NCBI GenBank assembly: GCA_030765065.1
Contig: CM060979.1
Coordinates: forward strand, 13,111,001 to 13,175,000
From: Deroplatys truncata
Taxonomy: Eukaryota; Arthropoda; Insecta; Mantodea; Mantidae
Direction: 5' to 3'
DNA: 64,000 nucleotides
Below are positions 43,936-56,282 of this stretch, piece by piece (position 1 is the first letter of the stretch; each line of letters begins with the position of its first letter). The notes under the pieces are model-generated. The model saw nothing but the letters and a program-made list of their open reading frames with translations. It did no database searches and was not told the DNA's origin. The position numbers and the translations under genes were made by a program.

Positions 43936-45090
43936 CTTTCTTTACCTATCCTGTTCAGTCACTTTTTGATCTCTTGTTACAAAGAAAAGATTTTTTCCCG
44001 ACAGAGACCAACAGTCACATCGAGAGGAATAATACCTATTCAGAAACATGCCTAAGAGAAGAAAGAAGACGTCAGACGACCAACAGTCGGAAAAGATCAG
44101 CTTTCCAGCCACCTTAGCTTCTCTCGCCGCGGACGCTATACATGTCCAGACCACAATAGGCAACTGGCCGGCAAACGTGTCCGCTTTGCGGAACTTTACA
44201 ATGAACCGCATACGCAGCAGTGCATCCGCAGGACCACGGCTGAACCAGAGCTTAAGAATCCTTCGCCAACTGCACCCACCGCTTCGGCACTTTTACTGGC
44301 GTGGTTGTAGGTGTATGCAGCTACTCCTGAACTATGGCAACCCCAGTGACCTTCACTAATGAACACCATAAGAATCAATTCTCAACTGGAACCTACCCCA
44401 ATAGCATGCCTCATCTCCTTAAATAGTGCGCAATACATCGCCGTTTTGTCCTCGTTAAAGTCGAAGACCGGAAGTTCAAGTCCACGCTATGTCGCCATTA
44501 CTCCATGTGGGCATAACGAAAAAGCTTCTCCGTTCCACGATGTCTTTACTGCGGCAAAAACTTGATATCAAACTGCACATTAGACAATCTATGACGCCGC
44601 CGACGCTACTGCGCCACTTGTGATACCAATGGTGGGAGCAGTGCCCTCGTTATTTCGCCGTTGTGCATCTCAGTCTCAACCGGCGCATACACCAACAGCC
44701 AACACCGCCATGCCGATCACACCAGCTACCGATCAGAAACACTGCGTTACACCTTCAAGAAACCAATACAGGACATTCATTCGAAGGTGCTGGTTGTAGT
44801 ATCCCGTCTATCAGCACTGGAGAACTTACTTGTTTCCATCCAGAGGTTCACTCACCGAAGACTACAAATGAAAACCCGCAAGACAGACAAAGTTCTACGG
44901 TATATAAAAACTTTCTGGTCACCACAGCAACAGCAGACAAAATCATAAAAAGCTTCCAGATCTTCAGCTACTACAGAAGAAATAAAGGCTGATCTCGGGG
45001 ACTCTACTGCAGCACAGAGGACTGCTCCTTAGCATCCGGCGGCTGCTGGTATTAACTGCATTTATTCGTATACAAAATAAGCATAGAAAC
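43936..45090 (+). pseudogene. LINE ORF1 copy III, degenerate, with 5' leader and start codon
   Basis: A C/T-rich leader runs into ATG at 44048 opening MPKRRKKTSDDQQSEKISFP, a plausible natural ORF1 start (basic N-terminus). The frame breaks after ~100 codons. RRRYCAT-CDTNG near 44596 and LQETNTGHSFEGAGC-type remnants near 44755 match the third knuckle and the IQDLHSEVL block of copy I. The end merges into copy IV without an A tail. Confidence 0.65.
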
Positions 45091-46555
45091 TCTTTTAATG
45101 ATTCATCTTGGAACCCCCTCCAGTTTCAAGCCAGGACCACGGCTATGGCCGCAACCTTGGACCCATCCTTCATCCCGTTTGCATTCATATAGAGACAGTA
45201 TCCTATATTGCAGGACTACCGGAGGTGCTCAGGCGAACTCCGCATCCACATTCAAATTAAAATGTTGTTTTCCGATCCGAGAAGATGCAGCGTAGCAAGA
45301 TGAAGATGGAGAGAAAGGTTTATGAACAGCGAGAAAACAAAGAAGCAATTGGAACGTAAACAACGAGGGGGCAGGATTAATTCTACTATAACTCCTCTGC
45401 AGCTTCGGAGGGACGGGACAGCGGACGGCAGCTTTTACTTCGAAACCACTACAGGCACTCTCCACCACCGCCACTCAGCAACCATCTTAAGCGTATTCGC
45501 AAGCAGCACCTCTCACCGCTGCGGACTACGACCGATTCTGTGCAGTACTTCACGGGGGTCTTCAGACAGCTGCCAACAGCACTGACCTTCGGATGTGAGG
45601 GCCAAACGGATTCAGTCTGCTGGAAACCAATGCTTCTGGTACTAATCGAGCTTTTGGATTATACACTTTCACACTGTCCTAACAGCGGGCCTGCAACTTC
45701 TCGTAGAATGAAGCCTCCGAGAGCGATGTACGCCATGTCGACGCTTGTAGGCATGATCACATTGTAGAAACCTGCAACTCGCTACCGCGGTGCTACTGTT
45801 GTGAATCCACCTCTCACAGCAGCACTTGTAAGACACATTTCCCGACGTCGCCTTTACTGTGCCACTAAGACAAGGTCGTTGACTACATCACCCCACAGCA
45901 ACAACCAAAAGCGCCGGGGACAGCCTAGACAACAGCATCCTACTTCGCTTATTCTGGTAGCAACCAGGCGCAACAATCCACAACCCGTAGAAACAATAGC
46001 TGAATTACGGCTGAGCTGCTATCACTTAACGGCTGTCTTGAGGCACTTCGGCATAAGATGACAAGCGTCTGAACTCTATGGAGTAAAAGATGGAACCAAA
46101 GAACACCAATCACAAAGCCAGAACTAAGCTTCTCACAGTCTTTCAACAACTCAATCAGCTTTCCTCCACCACTGACAGCCTGGAAATCGCCACATCAAAG
46201 ATCAACCATACCAGCACTCAATCAAGAGTAAGTTCTACTCGAACTTAACCTCTTCCAGCCAGGAGAGGCCATCTCCACAACACAGCCGCATACAAAATGC
46301 TATTTTCATAGCACTAAGATGTACACAAAAACCTAAGGTTATTCAACAAAGAATCCCTCCAGCCAAGAGCCAGGACTGTGGTAATGGCTACAGCTACAGA
46401 ACCTACTTTCATTGCTTCTGTTCAGTAAGTGGCAGCATGGGACATTGAGCCACTAGCAGAGACGCTCATGTACTAATTTTCTTTTCTCAAATTCACCTTA
46501 AACTCTCCTTGCTTTGTCATTACCTTTCATTGTGTAAAACTAAACACCTTATCAA
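45091..46555 (+). pseudogene. LINE ORF1 copy IV, degenerate
   Basis: A leader-like segment (CTCCAGTTTCAAGCCAGGAC) recurs at 46362 (CTCCAGCCAAGAGCCAGGAC), bracketing one unit. Inside, CCNSLPRCYCCE and TCKTHFP..RRRLYCAT (about 45770-45860) match the knuckle region in broken frames. Farther on, blocks equivalent to the coiled-coil region appear. GC-rich against AT-rich flanks. No reverse transcriptase. Confidence 0.55.
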
Positions 46556-46720
46556 TAACTAACTATAGTGTGCTCCAACATAATCCTGTGGCAATCTCAA
46601 TACAATGTTCCGCCAAGGCAGGTTTTTCGAATAATGTGGCCTATGCCCCTATGTTCCGGCTGCATTCTTCTACAGTTTGTTCTGTCTCTCCTATGTACAC
46701 TGATGTGCATAAAAAGTGGC
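46555..46720 (+). repeat. Dispersed repeat R3, plus copy
   Basis: AACATAATCCTGTGGCAATC, a GGCAGG..TTTC segment and a CAGTTTGTTCT..TATGT segment match the complement of 48620-48800. Class unknown. The remaining 46720-47549 has nothing recognised. Confidence 0.55.
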
Positions 46721-47549
46721 CCATTCCCCTAAATCGCCATAGTGTTTTTCTCTCCATAAGGGTTCCACCTTAAGGTAACCAACCTATAACTCCACCCAGC
46801 ATATATCAGTTCTCTATTTGACTGGACTGAAAAACAATATAGGGATATAAAAACTAGCCAATGAACGATGTTTATGGTCTATGTGAACTGAAAGGGTGGT
46901 TCGGATACTGACTCTATGAAAGAGTTTTGCAACAATTAACCCACAAGAAAAGGCAAAGTCATTTGGGCTTCTAGAGGAAGGAGTGAAGAATTACGTGTAT
47001 CATTAAACTGAACAACCACTAAGACATTTACATATATGAGAGCTTTCATAAGCCACGTGGAGACGAAGTTTAAAGTTGTTGCCGCTAGTAAATGGCAGTA
47101 AGAAAACGGTAGTGTAGCATGAAAATATAAGGCATTTCGACCATAGTTTGGGAGAGGTAAAGTACCTGCTAATCCAGTGGCTAGAACTATGCTTAAAAAA
47201 ACAGAGCTGGTAGGGGTGGGGCTAGGTTTTGTCAGTACCAACATAAACAGTTCCATTTCCATTATGGTCCACATTTTATGCATGCCAGCATACACAAGAT
47301 TGTACTGACAGGGTATATATCAGACGTCTTTAGTTTCAGGTTGTAACATATGGGTGGTATCTATCGTAATTCTGCTAAGCTGTTAGATAAATTACCAGTA
47401 TCTATATTGATTGCAAACTTTGTTCATGTTTCTTTCTGTTGTTGCTGACAATAGTTAATTTTAGCCGAAATCCCTAATCTGGACCATGGAAAAGCGGAAA
47501 TAAACTACTTATTTGGATCTCTGGATAAGAGCGGTTATAAAAAAGAAAA
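46721..47549. other. Sequence without recognised features
   Basis: A 119-codon minus-strand open frame (46936-47295) shows hydrophobic stretches but no known family. Confidence 0.35.
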
Positions 47550-48444
47550 TCTGATGTGTTACACTCACATGACTTTCTCTACTCTTGTACAAACTATTTT
47601 TACAAACGCTTATTCTCCATATACTTCATGTTAATCGAGATAAACATTTGCAGAGTCTATCTTATTGCTAATTTTCTTGTAGATGTAAGGGGATAATATA
47701 TTTACAAGGGCAATTTGGAAATACAGTAGCCTTTAAGCACATACATATCTCTTAATAGCTGGTTGCTAGGTGCAGCACCATTCCCTTTCCCACAGATTAA
47801 TACACTTTGCATATCGAAGACAAAAAAATGAATAATGAATTCCCATTTGAGAAAATAAGTATTGAAAAATTTATGGGAATAACAAGCAATATCTCGAAAA
47901 TGGTACACTCAACAAAAAAATGTATATGACATAAATTGTGTATTTTAATGCGATCTACATTTTTTGTGTAGTAACATTTTGTCTATCTCTTATGGTTTAC
48001 CAGTTATGCAAAAGTTGTTCACAATGAAGAATACTTTTGGAGACATTCCCAGAAAATTCAAGATATACATTTTATTTGTCATAAAAATATCTTAAACATA
48101 TGATATTTTAATGAAAATCGTTAGAGCCATTTTTAAGAAAATTAAACTTTTCGAAAAATCTTCCATGTAAAGGGTAATCTGGGGTGGGAGGATTTTCTTG
48201 AAAACCTTCGTGTCGCATCCTTGGAAGATACTGAACCTAAATACCAAGTTTGATGTTTATCCGACTGTTCGTTTCCGAGTTATATTGTTCACAGACAGAC
48301 AGACACACACACGGACATGTTTCCAAAATGCTTTTTTTGGATTCAGGGGGTCTCAAAACATGTATTTCTGGTCAAATCTCAATATCGAATTTTTGGGTGG
48401 AATACAATACTTCCCCTACTTACTATACGTAGTAGAGAAAGTAA
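47550..48444 (+). repeat. Family A repeat, full-length copy
   Basis: Starts TCTGATGTGTTACACTCACA and ends ACGTAGTAGAGAAAGTAA. The short CA tract (ACAGACAGACAGACACACAC) lies at the usual place. It is an isolated, complete copy useful for defining the ends: left flank ...TTATAAAAAAGAAAA, right flank TAAGCC. Confidence 0.92.
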
Positions 48445-48619
48445 TAAGCCATTAAGTGAGGTGTGAGAACAGTAAAAATCTAAAATGAACTGCCATGAGC
48501 AGCAGCACAAAGAGCAATGTATGATCATGCATTCAATATGTTGGTAATTTATCTAAGAACATAACATTTTTAAAGAAATATGCAGTACACCTAAATAATG
48601 TTGAAACTACAGACTTCAG

Positions 48620-48800
48620 GCACACACACATCAAATGTCCGGTTACTGCAGTCTGGTGCACATAGAACAAACTGATCATGAAATAGAAGAATTCTACAAG
48701 AAATATCAGAGACATATTACACCCCATAATTCTGAAATACCTGCCATGTATTAAGATGGCCACAGGATTATGTTTCAGCATACTATAGTTGATAGGACTT
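48620..48800 (-). repeat. Dispersed repeat R3, minus copy
   Basis: The complement matches 46555-46720 (AACATAATCCTGTGGCCATC, CAGTTTGTTCTATGTGCACC). Flanking 48445-48619 and 48801-49566 show nothing recognised. Confidence 0.55.
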
Positions 48801-49568
48801 CTGGTTAGGGAGAAGGCCTGATAAAAGCTATGGAAATTAAAAAGTACCAATGTATTGTTTACAAAGACAATAACTTCAGCTAAGTGTAGCTTGGTAACCA
48901 GCGATTACCTCACTGGTGTACAAAAGAATGGGAAATGTCCTCCCCGAAGGGGCAAAGGATGGAGCCCTTAACTTGCCCAAATTATGTTGATCATCTGGCA
49001 TACAAAGCTGTACAAACTCCATAACTTTGGAGGAGCGATGGAGAAAGAAGAGGCTAGGGGATTAGGGATAAGTTGTGAAAAATGGGGACAGATGAAGAGG
49101 ATTCTGGTTAGTCTTCAGTATAGTCTATCTCACCCATAGCTCTGTTGAAGAACATATCTTTGCTCAAGTATTTGTTATTCTGCTTGTTTTCAATATATAC
49201 TAGAACATCTCCCTTGATACATAGACAATTTTTCTATTTCCTCTAATAGCCAGGTTGCAATACATGCACTTAAAGCAATAAGAATGTATGTTAGTGTCTC
49301 TGGCAGATGATGATGGATAGCCTTTGTGAACTTGGGGAAGTATCAGGACACTCAAGCTTAACCCTCTTAATGCCTTGAGCCGATCTGATCAGCTTTCCAA
49401 AACCAGAGGTCCACCACGCCTACCTGGCATAAAGTACTACAGCATTTTAAGCAAGAAGAAGCTATTAATAAAAACGGTATAAAAATAGCTGTTAAATAGA
49501 TACAGTGGTGGAAACTTTTCAAGCATAAGGCCTAGGTAATATAATATCCATTTCTGCAGTAATATGTA

Positions 49569-50774
49569 CACTATATGATCAAAAGTATCCAGACACCCCC
49601 ACAAATATACGCTTTTCATCTTATGTGCTTTGTGCTGCCACCTACTGCCTGGTACTCATTATCCGCAACCTCAGTAGTCATTAGACATCATGAACCAGCA
49701 GAATGGGATGCTCCATGGAACTCATGGACTTCAGACGCGGTCAGGTGATTGGGTGTCACTTGTGTCAGAAGTCTGTACACAAGATTTCCACACTCCTAAA
49801 CATCCCTAGGTCCACTGTTTCTGATGTGATAGTGAAGTGGAAACATGAAGGGACATGTACAGCACAAAAGCGTACAGGCCGATCTTGTCTGTTGACTGAC
49901 TGAGACTGCCGGCATTTGAAGAGGGTCGTAAAGAGTAATAGGCAGACATCTATCCAGACCATCACACAGGAATTCCAAACTGCATCAGGATCCACTCTAA
50001 GTACTATGACAGTTACGCGTGAGGTGAGAAACCTTGAATGGTCGAGTGGCTGCTCATAAGCCACACATCATGCAGGAAAATGCCAAACAATGCCTCGCTT
50101 GGTGTAAGGAGCGTCAACATTACACGATTGAACAGTGGCAAAACGTTGTGTGGAGTGATGAATCATGGTACACAAAGTGGCGATCCGATGGGAGGGTGTG
50201 AGTATGGCGAATACCCGGTGAACGTCATCTGCCAGCGTGTGTAGTGCCAACAGTGAAATTGGGAGGTGGTGGTGTTATGGTGTGGTCATATTTTTCCTGG
50301 AAGGGGCTTGCACCCCTTGTTGTTTTGCATGGCACGATCACAGCACAGACGTACATTGATATTTTAAGCACCTTCTTGCTTCCCACTGTTGAAGAGCAAT
50401 TCAGGGATCGAGCACTGTTCATACTGCACGGGCTGTGGCGGAGTGGTTACACAACAATAACATCCCTGTAATGGACTGGCCTGCACAGAGTCCTGACTTG
50501 ATTCCTATAAAACACCTTTGGGATGTTTTGGAACACCAGGCCTCACCAACCTACATCGATACCTCTCCTCAGTTCCGCACTCCATGAAGAATGGGCTGTC
50601 ATTCCCCAAGAAACCTTCCAGCACCTGATTGAAAGTATGCCTGCGAGAGTGAACGCTGTTTCAAGGCTAAGGGTGGGCCAACACCATATTGACTTCCAGT
50701 ATTACCAATGGAGGGCGCCACAAACTTGTACGTCATTTTCAGCCAGGTGTCCGGATACTTTTGATCAAGTAGTG
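49569..50774 (+). mobile_element. Tc1-type transposon (1206 bp)
   Basis: TIRs CACTATATGATCAAAAGTAT (left) and CACTACTTGATCAAAAGTAT (complement of right) are flanked by TA (49567-49568 and 50775-50776). They continue CCRGACACC. The length and a single transposase gene are typical of Tc1. Confidence 0.95.
49703..50740 (+). pseudogene. Tc1-type transposase, degenerate
   Basis: The N-terminal frame has an HTH domain (MDFRRGQVIGCHLCQKSVHK, ISTLLNIPRSTVSDVIVKWK) and ends at a stop near 49901. Later frames contain a WSDES-type first catalytic Asp (about 50152), VKLGGGGVMVWSYFSWKGLA and LVVLHGTITAQTYIDIL (50247-50375). The second Asp region (normally QxDNAPxH) reads ILHGLWRSGYTTI, so that Asp is lost. 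AQSPDLIPIKHLWDV (about 50480) keeps the third block, with NPIE changed to IPIK. Inactive. Confidence 0.9.
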
Positions 50775-50776
50775 TA

Positions 50777-51869
50777 TATATTAATTTTATACTAAGTGCA
50801 ACATGTACCACTAAAACATGTTTTTGTAGGATAAATACTTTTTTTCAGTATATAAGTTAAAAAAATCTACCATTAAAATGCACTCAAATGAAAGAGTGAT
50901 GTTTTGTAAAAAAGAAAACATGCATTATCATTCAAAATCATTTGATTGTTTTAAAATTTAGGCCAGAAACAATGCAGCTGCAAAGATAAACTAATTACAT
51001 GGGTACTTACGAGTAAATCACATTGGTGAAAATTCAGGAACTTTTTGGGTTCAACTGCATACTCGGCATTGTAATTATTCTTTGTGCTTATACTGCCACT
51101 TTTCAAATATTAAAATAATATTAATATTATTAACAAATGAATGACTGCAGTTATGTTAAATAGAAACTGAAATGTAAGCAAACTAAAAGCACACAAGTGA
51201 CTCAGAAAATTAGTATATTATTATTTACATACACTTATGAGTGGCTGTACACCTGATGCATAGTGTCCTTGACTGTCGCCTTTGCTGTGTTGAATGGAGC
51301 ACAATGCATGTCTTTTTTTTCCAGGTAATAACCTGACACTGCACACTTGTTTGCTGACAGTATTCTCAGTAATTAGAACAATGTAGAGGTTATTTCTTGT
51401 AGACAACCATTCTTTGCTCAGGGAATCTACAATGGAACATAAAACTGTTCATCTCCATTGTTGACAATGATGTCAGATTCATTTCCAGGGCAAGTTGCTG
51501 AAACACCTCCAAGAGGCATGTCTCGTGTGTCACCATTTTCACAATCACTATCTGACATGAATTCATTGGCATTAACCTCACATTGCTTGAAATAATGCAA
51601 AAGCTTCTTGTCGTTGACACTAGTTGTAAAAATATCACAAGAACCACTTGCCATTTCACAAGCAAAGTGTAGAACATATAATTGTAAACTGAGGGGTATT
51701 TACTATTGTGAAACCCAGTCTTATTGTTATAAGCTAACCAGTCAAAGGAAAAAGGTTGAACCTCTCCAAGAGTGTGAATTCCATCAGTATAGGTTGTCAT
51801 AAAAATAGTTTACATGAAGGTTTTCACAAGCTGACGTGATTGGCTCCGGTGCTCAGCAGGTTGGACTTC
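50777..51869. other. Unrecognised sequence with overlapping minus-strand open frames
   Basis: Two overlapping minus-strand frames (51390-51800, 136 codons; 51427-51654, 75 codons). The second encodes an acidic stretch, NEFMSDSDCENGD, reminiscent of transposase N-termini or disordered linkers but not assignable. No splice or promoter evidence. Confidence 0.3.
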
Positions 51870-52306
51870 CAAAGAAATCTATTTGTATCCAGCACTTTAA
51901 GGACTGGTGGCGCTCTACTGCACAGCACTAAGAGGGTTAAGGGGAATGAAATAGCGGATAATCTGGTAAAGCTGGGGACTCAGACCACCTTTGTGGACTA
52001 CAACCCTTCTTTGGGATTTCTCTCCAAAGAGTCCACTTGGCAGCAGCTGAAGGAACACATTACTAACATTTGGTGAAGCAGTCAAAGCAAAGAGGGGAGC
52101 TGATTGACAGATGTAGCTGCAGATATAGAGAGGCTATTCTGCCTCTTAGTTATTTGCAAACATACAGCAAGTTGTTGTCTTTTTAACAGATGACAACACC
52201 CTTCACAAGCATCTACACATTATGGGACTCTCACGGGACCCAAGATGCAGTGGAGAGGAGGATGAGATGTCCTCACACATATTATGCACAAGTGCAGCTT
52301 TTGTAC
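51870..52306 (+). pseudogene. LINE ORF2 fragment: RNase H and zinc tail, part 1
   Basis: VKGNEIADNLVKLGTQTTFV matches the GNExAD block of LINE RNase H. After ESTWQQLKEHITNIW and a stop, shifted frames read NTLHKHLHIMGLSRDPRCSG and EEDEMSSHILCTSAA, which match (L/T)xxHLxxMGxxxDPxCR and ETSxHILC of R1/Jockey-group tails. An LTR interrupts at 52311. Confidence 0.8.
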
Positions 52307-52310
52307 AAGC

Positions 52311-53231
52311 TGCGACGGAAATGTTTCTTACGTAATATTTATAGTGTAAGAAATTAGAACTTGTAGATCATATGTTGTGCTGCTTTACTTCACGCGTTGC
52401 CATCTTGTGACGTCACTCCTTTGTCTGGTTCGTAGCTCCCTCTGGCGTAGCAATTTGTATCAGTTTTGAAATAATTCACTTTAAATGTTCTCCGGCTAGC
52501 TATTTAGGTCGACATTTAACTCTTGCAGGGTGTGAATCGGAAAGGAATCTTTTATCCAGAAATTATACTTAATGAAGAAATTGGTTTTATAACTTTTATT
52601 GCCAAACACATTCACAAACACTTTTACATATTGATCTGGATACTCGCCAAACTGAAACTGTTTGTAATAACTTCTTATTTATCACTTTTAACTCGCATAC
52701 TTCAACTTTATGTAATTTTTTAAATGTATAATACTTTATAATAACTCTCGTAATTCTGCTGCGTGTAACTTGGCGAACTGAAGGACTGGCTGACGATGTG
52801 TAGTGTACACGAAATTTTGATGAACTGAACGGCAAGCTACCTCGGGCCTGGCTTATTTATACGCTTGCCTCAAGATACGCCTAAAGATTATAAATGAACT
52901 GCTATTGGCTAATAAAACGCACCAACATTAGCGTCTATTTTAATATCCAATGAAAACCACGAATACATATGCTTTAGGAAATGTTCTAGAAGCTTCTACC
53001 GAAAAGGCGCGAAACATTACGTAACTTCCTGGTTCCCGGTAATGATAAACAACTCACCCCATCGCTGCATTATTGCGTTATTGTTGACAGTTTCAGTAAA
53101 GCCGTATATTATTATTTACCAATAATAATCACAATTAATAAACATCTGAAATCAATGTCACATAAAAATACATATTCATATTACTATCATTAATTACATC
53201 TGATTAATTTGTGATACAAATTACCGTATCA
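52311..53231 (-). mobile_element. Solo LTR, TGATGCAGT family, minus (921 bp)
   Basis: On the minus strand it starts TGATACGGTAATTTGTATCA and ends TTTCCGTCGCA. Flanks AAGC (52307-52310) and AACC (53232-53235) are a near-match 4-bp duplication. It aligns with 7131-8153 along its full length, including CCAAT, TATAAATA, TTCAGTTC, GCAATAAAAG, GCTAGCCGGAG and TGACGTCAC. It is about 100 bp shorter because it has one ACAC(G/A)TCG leader unit instead of three. It is inserted in a LINE gene. Confidence 0.88.
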
Positions 53232-53235
53232 AACC

Positions 53236-53330
53236 AAGATAAACATTTAGGCTCTATGTTTTTGGGCACTGAACGTATTAACGGACTTGCTCTCCTTAAT
53301 AGGAAAGTGGACCTGGCTTAGGCTCATACA
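53236..53330 (+). pseudogene. LINE ORF2 fragment, part 2 (after the LTR)
   Basis: KHLGSMFLGTERINGLALLN (about 53244-53305) has the LGxxFL...I..L pattern seen at the very end of R1/Jockey-group ORF2 proteins, and follows directly the frame interrupted at 52306. The rest to 53511 is unrecognised. Confidence 0.6.
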
Positions 53331-53511
53331 CTGCATACAAAGGACTTTGGTGTATTGAGATCCCACCCATTTTTCCATTACATCCCTGTCCTGCTGGTCC
53401 TAAAATTAGTCTACCCTTGCTAGAAATTCAGTCAATTCAATGCATAGATCTAGTTGGAAGAGGAAGGGAAGCCAGTACAGCAATGCATAAGACAGAGAGG
53501 TAATCCAAAAA

Positions 53512-54116
53512 TCTGATGTGTTACACTCACATGACTTTCTCTACTCTTGTACAAACTATTTTTACAAACGCCTATTCTCCATATGCTTCATGTTAGTCGA
53601 GATATCGAGATGTCAATCTTATTGCTAATTTTCATGTAGATGCAAGGGGAATATGTTAAGTTATAAGCAATAGCCAAATCTTTTAAGCGCTGGTTGCTAT
53701 GTGGCGCACTCTTTGCATGTCCAGGACATGAAAACAATGAATAACGAATTTGAGAAAAAGTAAAAGTATTGGAAAATTTAAGGGAATAACAAGCAATATC
53801 TCGAAAACGGTTCACTCAACAAAACGAATGTATATGACATAAATTGTGTATTTTAACGCGATCTACATTTTTTGTGTAGCAGTGTACCTTTGTGTCGCAT
53901 CTCTGGAAGATACTGAACCTAAATACCAAATTTAGTGTTTATCTGACTGTTCGTTTCTGAGTTATGCTGTTCACAAACACACACGGACATGTTTCTAAAA
54001 ACGCTTTTTTTGGATTCAGGGGGTCTCAAAACATGTATTTCCAGTGAAATCTCGGTATCAAATTTTTGGGTGGAATACAATACTTCCCCTACTTACTATA
54101 CGTAGTACAGAAAGTA
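53512..54116 (+). repeat. Family A repeat with central deletion
   Basis: Starts TCTGATGTGTTACACTCACA. Joins ACATTTTTTGTGTAGCA directly to GTGTACCTTTGTGTCGCATC, losing about 300 bp of the centre, and ends GTAGTACAGAAAGTAA. Directly followed by the next copy. Confidence 0.9.
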
Positions 54117-54121
54117 AAAAA

Positions 54122-55026
54122 TCTGATGTGTTACACTCACATGACTTTCTCTACTCTTGTACAAACTATTTTTACAAACGCTTACTCTCCATCTACTTCA
54201 TGTTAATCGAGATAAACATTTGCAGACTCTATCTTATTGCTAATTTCCTTGTAGATGTAAGGGGAATATATATTTACAAGGGCAATATAGAAATACAGTA
54301 GCCTTTAAGCACATACATATCTCTTAATAGCTGGTTGCTAGGTGCAGCACCATTCCCTTTGCCACAGATTAATACTTTTTGCATATCCAAGACAAAAACA
54401 TGAATAACGAATTCCCATTTGAGAAAATAAGTATTGAAAAATTTAAGGGAATAACAAGTAATATCTCGAAAATGGTTCACTCAACAAAATAAATTTATAT
54501 GACATAAATTGTGTATTTTAACGTGATCTACATTTTTTGTGTAGTAAAACTTTGTCTATCTCTTATGGTTTACGAGTTATGCAAAAGTCGTTCACAATAA
54601 AGAATACTTTTGGAGACATTCCCAGGAAATTCATGATATACATTTTATTTGTCATAAAAATATCTTAAACATATGATATTTTAATCAAAATCGTTAGAGC
54701 CATTTTTGAGAAAATTAAAATTTTCGAAAAATCTTCCATGTAAAGGGTACTCTGGTGTGGGGGGATTTTGTTGAAAACCTTCGTGTCGCATCTCTGGAAG
54801 ATACTGAACCTAAATACCAAGTTTGGTGTTTATCCGACTGTTCGTTTCTGAGTTATGCTGTTCACAGACACACACACAGACAGACACACACACGGACATG
54901 TTTTCAAAAATGCTTTTTTTGGATTCAGGGGGTCTCAAAACATGTATTTCCGGTGAAATCTCGGTATCGAAATTTTGGGTGGAATACAATACTTCCCCTA
55001 CTTACTATACGTAGTAGAGAAAGTAA
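54122..55026 (+). repeat. Family A repeat, full-length tandem copy
   Basis: A complete copy starting 5 bp after the end of the previous one, with the CA/GACA tract near 54866-54895 and end ACGTAGTAGAGAAAGTAA. Confidence 0.92.
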
Positions 55027-56282
55027 AAAGAGTGTAGCAGGAGAGAAAGAACCCCTAGTAGGCGCCCAAAGATGAAGGGTGGATCTAGAAGTGTACTGTT
55101 CCCAGGGGGAGGTGGCTATAACCTGCTGTTCCACCTGGCCATGAACTAGCAGCTTGGAAGCCATAGCTAACGTTTGGTATGTCTCAAGGCATTCTTAGAC
55201 ACACAATGGGCTATTAGAAGTTAACCAAGAGTGCAGAGTAGAGGGGAAAAAATTTAATGGCAGTTCCTAAGAATTTAAAATGTCCAACATTCCACTAAAC
55301 TGAACTACTGCCAACCTTACAATGCATATTGCAATTTTCAAGCCAATTTGTAAATCCTATACAAGTAGAGCATGCATTTTAATGCACCTGTCCCATTTTA
55401 ACAGCAGTGTACATTAAAATGTGTAGTATAATATTTCATAACATTTATAAAAGTTAAAGTTGCGATATACATGCAGTAAGTGCATCTTCACAGAACAAAG
55501 AAGTTTGAAAATACACTTCCAAATTTCTGCAATGGACACAATGCATGTGTATTGCATACTATTTAGGAATAATAGAAATATTTACTTCATATTCCTCTTT
55601 GTAGGATTTATACCCCCAAGGAATGAGTTCATTTTAAATGAGCTAAAGATGCAACCAGTTCTAGAATACATACATTACCAGAACACCTACATAGGATGGG
55701 TCCAGAATGCATTCCCAAAGCTGTAATGCAGTACACAGTGATCTAGGGGAAAGAGATCACTTGGCCATCCCAAAAAGAGATGAAAATAAAATTTCTTAGT
55801 GAGGTTGTAACAGGCCTGATGACCTAACAGTTGGTTTGATGAAGAAGAAGAGGACACCCCCAAGGACTTACAAGTCAATGCCTTGAGTCAGTAGCCTGTC
55901 AAGGAGCAAGCAAACTCTGGATCACAGCATATCCAGAATGGGTAATCAGTCCAATGTGTCTGGTATGGTACTGAAGGAGGAAATGAAATTTAGTGATAAA
56001 AGGGATGATATAATAATTCACGGATCAAATCATCCAACTCAGCATTCCCTAGTGACTGAGAAAAACCATGAAAAAAACGTTCTGTCGGGTTGGTCAGACT
56101 TGGGAGTATGAACCTCCCAAATGCAAGTCACTTACATCACGATGGCTTGGTAGAAATATTTACATGAAAATAAAATTAATTACTATCAGCTGTTCAAAAG
56201 AAGCATCAAGATCGACTGCATTAGCCTCTGCAAACTGGTGATTGATTAGTCATGCCTGGTAGTGTTGACCAAGTCAACAACT
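55027..56282. other. Sequence without recognised features
   Basis: Nothing assignable. A short GAAGAAGAAGAGG tract is at about 55843. The open frame 55460-55726 matches no family I know. Confidence 0.35.

Noticed and set aside
46936..47295. A 119-codon membrane-protein-like frame.
   Set aside because: The hydrophobic stretches follow from T-rich antisense composition; no signal, family or conservation evidence.
51390..51800. A 136-codon minus-strand open frame as a gene.
   Set aside because: It overlaps another frame, has no recognisable domain, promoter or splice signal, and is within chance length for this composition.
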